From an uncultured Bacteroidales bacterium (GTDB lineage: Bacteria; Bacteroidota; Bacteroidia; Bacteroidales; P3): a stretch of 64,000 bases of DNA. Positions 26,845 through 35,652 of this stretch are shown here, piece after piece; within the stretch, counting starts at the first letter, position 1; the number at the start of each line of letters is the position of its first letter. A program made the translations under genes and the position numbers. Location: positions 124,001-188,000 of the forward strand of contig CALUMK010000001.1 of assembly GCA_944321735.1 (NCBI GenBank). Reading direction: 5' to 3'. Below the pieces are notes generated by a model. That model was not told where the DNA came from and did not search any database. It was given only the letters and a program-made list of their open reading frames with translations.

Positions 26845-27810
26845 TTAATACTTTGGATTGGGGCCGTATTGGTTTTCGCCCTCTTGGCTATCAGTACAGC
26901 AAAAGACAAGGTTGACTATCCCACCGGCAATGGGGATAAGTTGGATTAATGTCCACCATCCGCTTTTTCCCGTGTCGTGCAAGCGCCGGATATTGACCAT
27001 GAGGTAGGGGAGGAACAAGACAGCGCAAGCGATAAATTCAAGTACGCCAGCACCTTCGAATGCGAGTGCATCGATTATACCGCATATAGTTACCACGATA
27101 CCTACAAAAAGGGCAAAATACCAGTATTCAGAACGTCTGGCTCTGCCTGTGGCTTCTGAGTATTTCTGCATGCACGTCTGTATGGCATCGGACATGGAAA
27201 TTTTAGGGGCGGCTTCACCATAGGAGGATCTTTGGGGATGGTACTGTTGTCTGTGTTTTTGTGGCGGGAATTCTTTTAATGCATACCCGCATTTTACGCA
27301 AACAACGGCCAAGGGGTCGGGTTTGGCCCCGCAGTGAGGGCAGTAATTGCTGCCTTGGCCGACAGGAGCCCCGCAATGAAGGCAGACCGTATCGGATTCG
27401 TTCAAAGGTTTTCCGCAATGTCGGCAGTAGATGCTTTTGTCGGCCGTGCGTGCGTCATTGTCATCGGGGAGTGCGATTTTGTTCCCGCATTTCAGGCAAA
27501 TGAATGCCGCCGGGTCGGTAGCTGCTCCGCAGAAAGGACAGAATTTGCGGCCGCTTCCAAGCATGGCACCGCAATGAAAGCAAAAGAATGCTTCTTTTTC
27601 TTTTTCGGTTAGTTTATTCCCGCAATTCTTGCAATAATCAGCTTCTTGGGAGGCTGGTTTTTGTCGTGTTCGGCCACTTTGAGCCGCTGTTTTCGATTCG
27701 ATGATTCCGGCATCTTCCGGAATAGGGCTATTACATGTGGCGCATCTTTTTGCATCGGGAGCAACGGGGCTTCCGCAGTAGGGGCATTTTTTAATTTCTG
27801 GTTTTTGCAT
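26845..27810 (-). CDS. multi-zinc-ribbon protein with DUF805 membrane domain
   Basis: 321 residues from the ATG at 27810 ('MQKPEIKKCPYCGSPV'); the open frame further upstream lacks family features. Ten CxxC knuckles (for example KCPYCG, RCATCN, YCKNCG, FCFHCG, FCPFCG, ICLKCG) make about five zinc ribbons in residues 8-190. The C-terminal ~120 residues are a DUF805 domain: 'GRARRSEYWYFALFVGIVV', three or four membrane segments and 'NIRRLHDTGKSGWWTLIQLI'. Function is unknown; zinc ribbons could tether protein partners such as the SPFH protein to the membrane. No promoter was seen close to the start. Confidence 0.85.
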   Translation of the reverse strand: MQKPEIKKCPYCGSPVAPDAKRCATCNSPIPEDAGIIESKTAAQSGRTRQKPASQEADYCKNCGNKLTEKEKEAFFCFHCGAMLGSGRKFCPFCGAATDPAAFICLKCGNKIALPDDNDARTADKSIYCRHCGKPLNESDTVCLHCGAPVGQGSNYCPHCGAKPDPLAVVCVKCGYALKEFPPQKHRQQYHPQRSSYGEAAPKISMSDAIQTCMQKYSEATGRARRSEYWYFALFVGIVVTICGIIDALAFEGAGVLEFIACAVLFLPYLMVNIRRLHDTGKSGWWTLIQLIPIAGGIVNLVFCCTDSQEGENQYGPNPKY

Positions 27811-28237
27811 GAGGTTTGTTTTAAGGTGTTTTCCTGTCCGATTTTTGTATTCAAGCAGTTTTCTTGTTCGGTAAGGCACGATTGCCGGATGCCATCTTGC
27901 CTGCATGGTTCATGAGAATGCCGGGAGAAAAAAAGAAAGCGTGGAACCATACGCTTATCTACGGTAACAGGCTCTCGCAAAGCCTCCAAGTATAAATAAG
28001 CAACAGCCCACGCCTATGCGGATAGACGCAAGAATGAGGCTTATTCCTTACTTGGATTTTTGAATTTGCGAGATTCGTTACCCAAGGAATAAAGCTATGG
28101 CACTTTCTTCAGTGCCCCGTATGTTTAAAACTTCCGTTCAGCATGCCGCTTCCATCCGATAGGCGTGGACTCTTTGCCCATACGCATCCTTGTCAGAGCT
28201 GTTGCTGGGTGCCTGCCCCCTATCGATAGGTATGAGG
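27811..28237. other. gap without recognisable gene
   Basis: About 430 bases upstream of the zinc-ribbon gene. I see only imperfect short inverted repeats (ttattcctt near 28040 and aaggaataa near 28085) and no convincing reading frame or RNA. Homology to the region upstream of AAA copy 1 begins at about 28236. Confidence 0.4.
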
Positions 28238-28440
28238 CAAAAGTAAGACTGCTGGGTGTCAGAATATGTCGTTTTTCTGCCGTTTGGCTCGTTCGATTTT
28301 TTTTATTCAGCGTTTTGGGGGGAGGACGTTTTGGTTCGTGCAATGGGGAAAAATTGTTACTTTTGGCATGGCGTTCGACTTTCACTATCGTTGAAATTCA
28401 GCGCGGTGGCATCGCAGCCAGGAAACAAAAAGAGAAAGTC

Positions 28441-29991
28441 ATGTTGTACCCGATAGGAATCCAGAATTTTGAAAGCCTCCGCAAGGGAGGATTCACGTAT
28501 GTGGACAAGACGGAATTGATTTACCAGCTTGCCGCTACGGGGCGATACTATTTCTTAGGTCGTCCGCGGCGGTTCGGCAAAAGCCTTCTTTTATCGGCGA
28601 TGGAAGCCTATTTCCAAGGGAAGAAGGAGCTGTTCAAGGGTTTGGCTATCGAGAACCAAGAGAAAGACTGGACGGAATACCCGGTTTTGCATCTGGACTT
28701 GGGGGGCAAGGAATACAAAACGTTGGACGATTTGGATGTCCGCATGGACCGTCATTTGAGTCTTTGGGAGTCCGCTTTCGGTGTTGTCAAGCGGTATCCG
28801 ATGGCCGATGCCCGTTTTTCGGATATCATCGATGCGGCCTACGGGAAGACAGGCAAGCCGGTGGTGATATTGATAGACGAGTACGACAAGCCGATAGTGG
28901 ACAATCTGGACAGAGAGGAGCTGAAAGAGGCGTTCCGCAAGCGTTTGTCCGGCTTTTACAGCGTGATGAAGGCCAAGGACGGCAAGATTCGTTTAGGTTT
29001 CCTGACGGGCATCACCAAGATAGGCCAGCTGAACATCTTCAGCGGTCTCAACAATTTGCAAGACATTTCGATGGATCCCCGCTACGTGGACTTGTGCGGG
29101 ATATCGGAAGAGGACCTGCACCGGTATTTCGATGAAGGCGTGCAGGAACTGGCCGATGCCAACAATCTGAGCAAAGAGGCTTGCTACGCCAAATTGGCGC
29201 AATGGTATGATGGTTATCATTTTTCGGAGAGCAGCATCGGAATTTACAATCCTTTCAGCCTGCTCAATACGATCAGCAGCAAGCGGTTCACCGAATACTG
29301 GTACGCTACCGGCACGCCCACTTTTCTGACGGTGGCCTTGAAACAGACCGGGAAAGATATTTCGGAACTGATAGCCAACGAGGTGGAGGTGGACATCACC
29401 GACCTGTCCCAAGTGGATTCGTACCGGGTCAATCCCATACCGCTCTTATACCAGACCGGTTATCTGACCATCAAGGATGCGAATCCCGACTTCGGCACCT
29501 GCCGTCTGGGCTTTCCCAACCGGGAGGTCAAGAACGGCTTCCTCAGGATGCAGTTGGCGCTTTATGTGCCCGAAGTGGAATCCATAGGGAGCAATGTCTT
29601 GGTACTCCGCTTGTACAGGGCCATCGAGGCGGGCAAGCCGGAGGAGATGATGAAGCTGCTGGACGGGCTGTTTGCCGGTCAGAATTACCAAATCCAGGAC
29701 AAGGCGGAGAAGAACGTCCAGTATGCGATGTCCATCATATTCAATCTTTTGGGGCAGCACGTGCATACGGAATGCCAGACGAGCAACGGGCGTATAGACC
29801 TGTTCATCGAGAACAAGGACTATATCTATATCATCGAGTTGAAAATCGATGCCAGCGCGGAGGAGGCCTTGCAACAGATTGAAGACAAGGGCTATGCGCG
29901 TCCGTATGTGGCCGACCCGCGCAAACTCTTCAAGATAGGCATCAACTTTTCCACCCAAACCCGGCGTATCGAGGCGTGGAAAATCATCTGA
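28441..29991 (+). CDS. AAA-ATPase-like / PD-(D/E)XK nuclease-superfamily protein, copy 2
   Basis: 516 residues, same domain order as the copy at 23538: P-loop 'GRPRRFGKSLLL', Walker B 'VVILIDEYDKP', C-terminal 'GRIDLFIENKDYIYIIELK'. The start is the ATG at 28441, preceded by the same ~100 bases and the same TActTTTG element (about 28359-28366) as copy 1. From 29287 to about 29908 the DNA is identical to 24384-25005 by eye. Residues 90-125 ('EYKTLDDLDVRMDRHLSLWE') are unlike copy 1. Gene conversion or recent duplication with divergence of a specificity segment are both possible. Confidence 0.85.
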   Translation: MLYPIGIQNFESLRKGGFTYVDKTELIYQLAATGRYYFLGRPRRFGKSLLLSAMEAYFQGKKELFKGLAIENQEKDWTEYPVLHLDLGGKEYKTLDDLDVRMDRHLSLWESAFGVVKRYPMADARFSDIIDAAYGKTGKPVVILIDEYDKPIVDNLDREELKEAFRKRLSGFYSVMKAKDGKIRLGFLTGITKIGQLNIFSGLNNLQDISMDPRYVDLCGISEEDLHRYFDEGVQELADANNLSKEACYAKLAQWYDGYHFSESSIGIYNPFSLLNTISSKRFTEYWYATGTPTFLTVALKQTGKDISELIANEVEVDITDLSQVDSYRVNPIPLLYQTGYLTIKDANPDFGTCRLGFPNREVKNGFLRMQLALYVPEVESIGSNVLVLRLYRAIEAGKPEEMMKLLDGLFAGQNYQIQDKAEKNVQYAMSIIFNLLGQHVHTECQTSNGRIDLFIENKDYIYIIELKIDASAEEALQQIEDKGYARPYVADPRKLFKIGINFSTQTRRIEAWKII

Positions 29992-30682
29992 GGATTATTT
30001 TCCTGGTTTCGTTGACGTGTCGCCCAAAAAAAGTCGTTAGGGAATAGCGAGACGATGCGCTGATGCTGTTTCATGATGCACGGTTGCATGCTGCATCGCA
30101 GAGTTTTTCTGGTAATGGTATGTCTTCGGCATGCGCACTCTTCGTTGAACGTTGAACAAGTATTTTACCATAGTCGTCTTGCAGGTTGGATAGGACATGC
30201 TTACGATGGCCGCCTTCAATGAAATCCTCCAGTATTGCTTTTTGAGGGGGGTATCGGTAAATGCCACTGTAAGGTTCGCGCAATCCGGCTATGGTGGCGA
30301 AATCGGCAGTTTTGGATGCAAGGGTGATTTCGATAATGATTGATAGTCAAAAGTATATGGTTTTGCATTGCTGGCGTAATTGGATTTTCGGATGCAATAC
30401 GTGTTTACAAAAAGAATCTTGTTGAATATTTCCAATGGGGTATTTTTGATTACTTTTGCTTGGTTTTTTGGGGGCTTTTGTCGGGGCTTATCTTTGGTTT
30501 TTTCTGAGATTGGATTCGCTGAAGTTCCACCGGATCGGCCATGAGTTCTCAGCCCCTTTGCTATATGGACATCCTTAATCTGCCAATTGTCCAATCCTAA
30601 ATCATATTCATTTGGCATTATAAGGATTCCTGTTTTGCTGTTTTTCGTTGCAACAATGACCAATAACAATATCAATAAAAAC
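29992..30682. other. gap without recognisable gene, with a -7 element
   Basis: After about 40 bases that still resemble the flank of AAA copy 1, no convincing gene is seen. Minus-strand frames at 30037-30283 are short and could be a decayed gene, but I recognise no family. A TActTTTG element at 30451-30458 may be the promoter of the surface protein at 30683, giving a leader of about 220 bases. Confidence 0.4.
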
Positions 30683-33667
30683 ATGGAACGAATTTTGCGG
30701 AAGATGAACAGGCGGCTTTTCCTCTATTTGCTGCTGGTGTCTCCCTTTGCGGCCTGGGGGCAAAATACGGGCGATTTTACCGTAACGGGTACAGGTGATT
30801 ATTCCTTTGCCGACGGCGTGCTGAGGGTGACAAGCGGCGAGGTGAGGGTTCAAACCAATCCATCCGACACCACGGAACATGCGATAGTCTTGGAAGGCGG
30901 AAAGCTGGTACTTGCCGGCTTGAACATAAGAACGGGCCAGCGGCCGCCGATAGAAGTGACCGGAACGGATGTGGTGATTGAGTTGGCGGAAGGTACAAAG
31001 AATACGCTCGTTTCGACTTACAGGCATTATGCCGGCATCCGTGTGCCTGAAGGGAAAAAAGTGACTTTTACGGGTGCAGGCGAATTGGAAGTGAAGGTGG
31101 ATACAAAGGAAGAAAACGCCTCTTGCGGCATTGGCGGGCAGAATCCAGCCTCTTATTATGCGTATTCCGATTTTTCCTGCGGAACCATCGTTTTCGATTT
31201 GGACGGGACGATAAGGGCGACAGGTGGACACCGGGCCGCGGGTATAGGGACTTGCATGGAGGGTGGGACTCCCGTTTCAGGCACGCTTCATATCAAGAAA
31301 GGCAGGATCGAGGCAGAGGGAGGTCGGTATGCAGCCGGTATCGGTGCGGGTCCTGACGGTGGTTCAGAATCAGGCAAGATGCTGAACGTAATTATAGAAG
31401 GGGGAAACGTGACGGCAAGGGCGGGGCAAGCGGCCAGTGATGTCGGGAGCGGCTTGAATTGTAAAGTTACGGTGTCCATAACCCAGATTGGAGGGACTGT
31501 GCATGGAACTCTCAAGCCAGGAGGAAGTGGAAGCTACCTCATAGTCGGCCCGGATGCAACAGTTGGAGGATTAGACGATGTGTGGTGTTCCAATAAGTTG
31601 AAATTCGCGGATGGGAAAGGCACCGTGCAAGGCAGGGTCGTGATTCCGGCGGGGATAACCCTGACAATAGATGCCGGCGAGACGCTGACGATTCCGGAAG
31701 GTGCCTCCTTGGTTATTGATGGGACGTTGGTTGTCGATGGAACCTTGGTTATTGACGGGACGTTGATTTGCAACGGGACTTTGGTTCGCAAGGGTGCATC
31801 GAGCGGCGAAGAAAACATTGCCTACGCGCTCGCCTACGACTTGAACGGCGGGACAGGACAATCGCCCGCAACGGAGAACAGAGCGGAAGGCGAAACCGTG
31901 ACTTTGCCGGATTTTTCCTCTTTCACAAAAGAGGGATACACCTGTCTCGGCTGGGCGGAAAGCCCAAACGCTACGGAGGCCTTGCCATCTCTTTATGCAA
32001 TGCCGGATAAAGCCGTAACCTTGTACGCGGTTTGGGTGAAGGACGCGGAAGATGTCTCCAAAGAGGTGAAAGGAGCGGTAGGCGAAGCCTTTGCCGAGAT
32101 GGATTTGACCGCTTTTATCGATGAGGAAATCGGGGAATGTACGATTACGTGGAAAGAGGGTAATGCGTTGCCGGAGGGGTTCAGTTTGTCGGATGACTAC
32201 AGGCTGAGTGGGGGCAATCCTCTGCTCCAAGCGATGTCGGGGTATGAGGTTCAATATCTTATTCATCCGATGAGCGGAGCAAAGGATGCAATCTTGACCT
32301 TGGTTTTCAATATTGTCAAAGGCGAAACCTCGATTGTTTGGAACGATGAAATCGGGCCATTCACTTACGATGGGGAAGCGGTCGAGATAGTGGCGCCGCA
32401 GGTGACGGGCGTGGCGGGATTCACGGATACCGCCGTGCTGATGTATGCCAAGACGGGCGAGGGCGAGGGGAACGATACGGTATTGTCGGAAGCCCCGGTA
32501 GATGCAGGCTCGTACAAGGTGACCGCTTCATTCGCGGGCAATGCCAACTACAATCCGGCAACGCCTGTGGTGAAAGCGTTCACCATTGCGAAAGCCGATG
32601 CGGTGATAAGTTGGGAGGACGAAATCGGGCCGTTCACTTACGATGGGGAAGCGGTCGAGATAGCGGCTCCGCAGGTGACGAGCGTGGCCGGTTTCACGGA
32701 TACCGCCGTACTGACGTATGCCAAGCCGGGCGAGGGCGAGGGGGACGATACGGTATTGTCGGAAGCCCCGGTGGATGCAGGCTCGTACAAGGTGACTGCT
32801 TCATTCGCGGGCAATGCCAACCACAATCCGGCAACGCCTGTGGTGAAAGCGTTCACCATCGAGAGAGCGACGCTCCAAGCGGAGGACTACACCGTTCCGA
32901 CCGGCCTCACCGCCGCATACGGGCAAACGCTGGCCGAGGTGGCATTGCCGGAAGCGGAGAACGGCACATGGAGCTGGCAGGATGAGACGACCCCGGTAGG
33001 CGATGCCGGCGAAAAGACGTTTAAAGCAACATTCAAGCCGGCCAATGAGAACTACAATCCGGTAAAGGATATAGAAGTGGCGATAATCGTAAGTCCGGCC
33101 GAATTTCCGGAAGGGAGCGGCATAAGGCTCGACAAGGCATCGGATACGATAGTGTTTGCCGGAACGGATACGACCTTCGTACTAACCGCTATCGTCAGCG
33201 GCGACTTGGGTGCTGACCCGCAATGGGTATGGGAGAGCAGCGATGAATGGGTGGCTACCGTAAGGGCGGATACCGACACGGTGTCCTCCATTTATGACGA
33301 GTCCGCATCGGAGGCAGGGATACGTCAGAGCGTGGCGACTATCACGGTACACAGTGTGGGCAACGCTATCATTACGATTGCTTATACCGACAGCCACTAT
33401 ACGGGTACGGTGGCATTCGCGTTGACAGTGGCAGAACCTTTGAATCCGAGCAGTATCGAGCAAGGAGGCGATGCCGGGGTAAAGGTCTATACCGTGAGCG
33501 ATGCCATCCGCGTTTATACTCCGGATAGGGAGCGAGTGTCGATATTCAGTCTGTCCGGCGCGATGCTCCGTACGGAAGAACAAGTCGGCATCCGCGACTA
33601 CACCGGCCTGCCGCATGGGGTGTATATTGTCCGTGTTGGCAGCCGAAGCTGGAAGCTGTGGCTTTGA
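30683..33667 (+). CDS. large exported surface protein with beta-helix, InlB and MBG-type repeats
   Basis: 994 residues from ATG 30683 (ATG 30704 also possible). A signal peptide ends 'PFAAWGQ'. Residues ~30-290 are Gly-rich short strands ('GHRAAGIGTCMEGGTPVSGT', 'GGRYAAGIGAGPDGGSESGK') suggesting a right-handed beta-helix of the kind in carbohydrate-binding surface proteins. Then come 'VIDGTLVVDGTLVIDGTL' mini-repeats, one InlB/Flg_new repeat ('YDLNGGTGQSPATENRAEGE'), two nearly identical 91-residue MBG-like Ig repeats (DNA 32348-32620 and 32621-32870), and another Ig-like module. The last ~60 residues ('RVSIFSLSGAMLRTEE', 'LPHGVYIVRVGSRSWKLWL') look like a T9SS-type C-terminal domain. Likely surface adhesin or glycan binder. 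Confidence 0.8.
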   Translation: MERILRKMNRRLFLYLLLVSPFAAWGQNTGDFTVTGTGDYSFADGVLRVTSGEVRVQTNPSDTTEHAIVLEGGKLVLAGLNIRTGQRPPIEVTGTDVVIELAEGTKNTLVSTYRHYAGIRVPEGKKVTFTGAGELEVKVDTKEENASCGIGGQNPASYYAYSDFSCGTIVFDLDGTIRATGGHRAAGIGTCMEGGTPVSGTLHIKKGRIEAEGGRYAAGIGAGPDGGSESGKMLNVIIEGGNVTARAGQAASDVGSGLNCKVTVSITQIGGTVHGTLKPGGSGSYLIVGPDATVGGLDDVWCSNKLKFADGKGTVQGRVVIPAGITLTIDAGETLTIPEGASLVIDGTLVVDGTLVIDGTLICNGTLVRKGASSGEENIAYALAYDLNGGTGQSPATENRAEGETVTLPDFSSFTKEGYTCLGWAESPNATEALPSLYAMPDKAVTLYAVWVKDAEDVSKEVKGAVGEAFAEMDLTAFIDEEIGECTITWKEGNALPEGFSLSDDYRLSGGNPLLQAMSGYEVQYLIHPMSGAKDAILTLVFNIVKGETSIVWNDEIGPFTYDGEAVEIVAPQVTGVAGFTDTAVLMYAKTGEGEGNDTVLSEAPVDAGSYKVTASFAGNANYNPATPVVKAFTIAKADAVISWEDEIGPFTYDGEAVEIAAPQVTSVAGFTDTAVLTYAKPGEGEGDDTVLSEAPVDAGSYKVTASFAGNANHNPATPVVKAFTIERATLQAEDYTVPTGLTAAYGQTLAEVALPEAENGTWSWQDETTPVGDAGEKTFKATFKPANENYNPVKDIEVAIIVSPAEFPEGSGIRLDKASDTIVFAGTDTTFVLTAIVSGDLGADPQWVWESSDEWVATVRADTDTVSSIYDESASEAGIRQSVATITVHSVGNAIITIAYTDSHYTGTVAFALTVAEPLNPSSIEQGGDAGVKVYTVSDAIRVYTPDRERVSIFSLSGAMLRTEEQVGIRDYTGLPHGVYIVRVGSRSWKLWL
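32348..32870 (+). repeat. tandem 273-bp repeat inside the surface protein gene
   Basis: Two units begin with gaaatcgggc (32348 and 32621) with a period of 273 bases, or 91 codons. Long stretches are identical, so the pair is recent or kept similar by recombination. Confidence 0.8.
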
Positions 33668-33680
33668 AGGCGGGATATGA

Positions 33681-33722
33681 ATGACTTTCGTGCGGCGTAT
33701 CGAGGAGTGGAAAATCGTGTAA
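33681..33722 (+). pseudogene. remnant of a third AAA-ATPase gene 3' end
   Basis: 33693-33716 (cggcgtatcgaggagtggaa plus aatc) is identical to 25059-25082 in the first AAA-ATPase gene. It stays in the same frame, encoding RRIEEWKI and then V and a stop, as at the end of the intact copies. Only 14 codons remain in the local frame. The WYL regulator starts 4 bases later. Confidence 0.6.
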
Positions 33723-33725
33723 GTT

Positions 33726-34733
33726 ATGGCAAAAGACAATCAGATAAGGCGGATGGCCTTGGTGATAAACAAGCTCAATTCACCGGGACGGTATGTGGCC
33801 GCGCAAGACTTGGTGGATTATGTGGAACATGCCATGCGCGAGCGTTTCTCGGACACGGCAGGAGTGAAGCTGCGGACTTTGCAGCGGGATTTCAAGACCA
33901 TCGAGGAACTTTTCGGCTTGGTGGTACGCTTCAGTCGGAGTCATGGCGGCTATTATATTGCCGGACAGGAAGAAAACAGCATTGTCGATTACACGGCTTT
34001 GCTGTTGAACTTCGAATTGCTGAGCGCGATTGATGCCGACAGCACGGTGCAGAAATACGTTTTGGCCGAACATCGTCGCCCGGAATTCCGTGTCGGCATT
34101 TCCGAATTGCTGGAGGCCATCCGGCTGCGTCATCCTGTGGAATTCGATTATGTGTTGGTTCGCCATGGCAATGCGGTGGTTCACAAGCGGATAAATCCCC
34201 ATTTTCTGAAGGAATCGCAGGAACGCTGGTATCTGATAGGGTACGATGTGCCGTTGGACAATCTGGATGCGGGGCGGGAAACCCGCTATCCTTCCGGCCG
34301 TGAACCGGCTTCTTCCGGTTTGAGGCTCAAAACCTTCGGCTTGGATCGGATGAGCAACTTGCAAGTGCTGGAGCAGGAAAAGTTCCGTCGGAACGAGGAA
34401 ATAGACATTCCTGCCTTGTTCCGGGAGTGCTATGGTATCTGGAATAATCCCGACGACCCGGTGGAAGAAGTGGTGGTCAAGTACGATGCCTTGGACGGGG
34501 CCTTTGTCAAGAGCCTGCCTTTGCATCCGAGCCAGGAGATAGTGGAAGAGACGGCAGACTATGTGGTGGTGCGCTTCCGGATTCGTATCACGAACGATTT
34601 TGTGATGGCCTTGCTTTCGCGCAGCCGTTCGCTGGAAGTGATCAGGCCGCTTTCGCTTCGGGAAAGGGTGTACAAAGTCTATCTCGATGCCGTGGAACGG
34701 AACCGTCCGGCAGCGTCCGGCAGCTCACTATGA
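33726..34733 (+). CDS. WYL-domain transcriptional regulator
   Basis: 335 residues. The N-terminal part 'NQIRRMALVINKLNSPGRYV' and 'KLRTLQRDFKTIEELFGLVV' is a winged helix-turn-helix of the DeoR/YafY type. A WYL domain follows ('RLRHPVEFDYVLVRHGNAVV', 'INPHFLKESQERWYLIGYDV') with the conserved R-W-Y-L ligand motif, and a C-terminal WCX region ends the protein. WYL proteins sense nucleic acid or nucleotide ligands and often regulate defence, DNA-damage or mobile loci. The target here is unknown. It starts just behind the AAA-ATPase scrap. Confidence 0.9.
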   Translation: MAKDNQIRRMALVINKLNSPGRYVAAQDLVDYVEHAMRERFSDTAGVKLRTLQRDFKTIEELFGLVVRFSRSHGGYYIAGQEENSIVDYTALLLNFELLSAIDADSTVQKYVLAEHRRPEFRVGISELLEAIRLRHPVEFDYVLVRHGNAVVHKRINPHFLKESQERWYLIGYDVPLDNLDAGRETRYPSGREPASSGLRLKTFGLDRMSNLQVLEQEKFRRNEEIDIPALFRECYGIWNNPDDPVEEVVVKYDALDGAFVKSLPLHPSQEIVEETADYVVVRFRIRITNDFVMALLSRSRSLEVIRPLSLRERVYKVYLDAVERNRPAASGSSL

Positions 34734-34779
34734 ATGAGGGCAGTTCCCGGCTTTGACGGGTCGTTGCCAAGCCGCCTTT

Positions 34780-35310
34780 TTATTTCCCGTAAACGTATCG
34801 GTAAATCGTGTCCCGGATGCTTTCAAAGTCCTTGTCGAGGGAATCCCAGCCGTAGTACATCAGATGCAAGGGCAACGGCTGCTCGTCGGCATGGTAGGCG
34901 GGCTGCTCGTAAGGTTTCGGGCATATTCTGAAACCGCAGCGTTCGTAGAAAGCCACTCTCCGGCGGCTGAGGTCGGTCTCGGGCAGCTCCGTTTCCAAAA
35001 TCACTTTCTTCTCGTTTTCTTTGAGCCACTGCATGATTCGGGCACCGTAGCCCCCGTTGCGCAAGCCCGGATCCACGGCCAAATGTTCGGCAAAAGTGAA
35101 GCCCGGAAGCCGCCACAGCGTGAGAAGCCCGATGGCTTTGCCATTTTCCGAAATCAGATGAGGAAAGAAATGCGGATTGCTGTCGGCCAGTTCCCGTTGC
35201 CGCTGGTCGTCCCGTCTTTCCTGACGGGGAAAGGCTTGGTTGAGCAGGTTTTCCACAAAACCGTATTGCGGATGGCTTGTCTGGATGGCTTCTATCTGTA
35301 AGTCTTGCAT
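34780..35310 (-). CDS. GNAT-family N-acetyltransferase
   Basis: 176 residues, one GNAT domain. Acetyl-CoA binding motif A is visible as 'LAVDPGLRNGGYGARIMQWL' (R-x-x-G-x-G/A variant, RNGGYG). A beta-bulge strand 'FTFAEHLAVD' precedes it and 'RRRVAFYERCGFRICPKPYE' is motif B with the usual Y-x-x-x-G-F. The substrate amine is unknown. It has its own promoter on the minus strand at 35425-35395. It converges with the WYL gene, with 46 bases between stops. Confidence 0.85.
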   Translation of the reverse strand: MQDLQIEAIQTSHPQYGFVENLLNQAFPRQERRDDQRQRELADSNPHFFPHLISENGKAIGLLTLWRLPGFTFAEHLAVDPGLRNGGYGARIMQWLKENEKKVILETELPETDLSRRRVAFYERCGFRICPKPYEQPAYHADEQPLPLHLMYYGWDSLDKDFESIRDTIYRYVYGK

Positions 35311-35394
35311 GGGCGCGGATAATTATTAGGTTCTTCTGAAAAAAAAATGACACGGCAACGGTCTTGCCAAGAAGCAAAACCGGCATCGGCATTG

Positions 35395-35425
35395 CAAAAA
35401 TAGGAATCCGATGCTAAATCCCCAA
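35395..35425 (-). promoter_or_regulatory. promoter of the GNAT gene at 34780-35310
   Basis: On the minus strand TTG (35425-35423), a 20-base spacer and TAttTTTG (35402-35395). Predicted start near 35389 gives a leader of about 80 bases. Confidence 0.55.
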
Positions 35426-35545
35426 CTCTTGTTATAGGGAGACCCTTAATGGAGCGACTCTTATCATTTATGGCGACCCTTTGCCTTGCGCCGTAAGGCG
35501 GTGTGTCGAAAAGCTGTTCCGTATCAGCACGCTTTCTTGCGGCTA

Positions 35546-35577
35546 TTTGAATTTCTGCTTCTTCTTGCCTACTTTTG
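35546..35577 (+). promoter_or_regulatory. promoter that fixes the start of the orphan membrane protein
   Basis: TTTG at 35546-35549, a 20-base spacer and TActTTTG at 35570-35577: a full consensus match. Transcription should begin near 35584, so any start codon at or before 35577 cannot be used. Confidence 0.7.
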
Positions 35578-35652
35578 AAACCTGTATCGATGGGGCGGTC
35601 TCGCCTGGAAAATGATTCCGGGGCGGGTCTCTGCTCCCTTAAAACATGGCTT

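Noticed and set aside
30037..30283. Minus-strand frames as a transposase or regulator remnant
   Set aside because: I could not match either frame to any transposase or other family, and both are short; no support beyond open frames.
35575..35652. Upstream start for the orphan membrane protein
   Set aside because: 35575 falls inside the -7 element; the extension lacks features of a signal or conserved domain.
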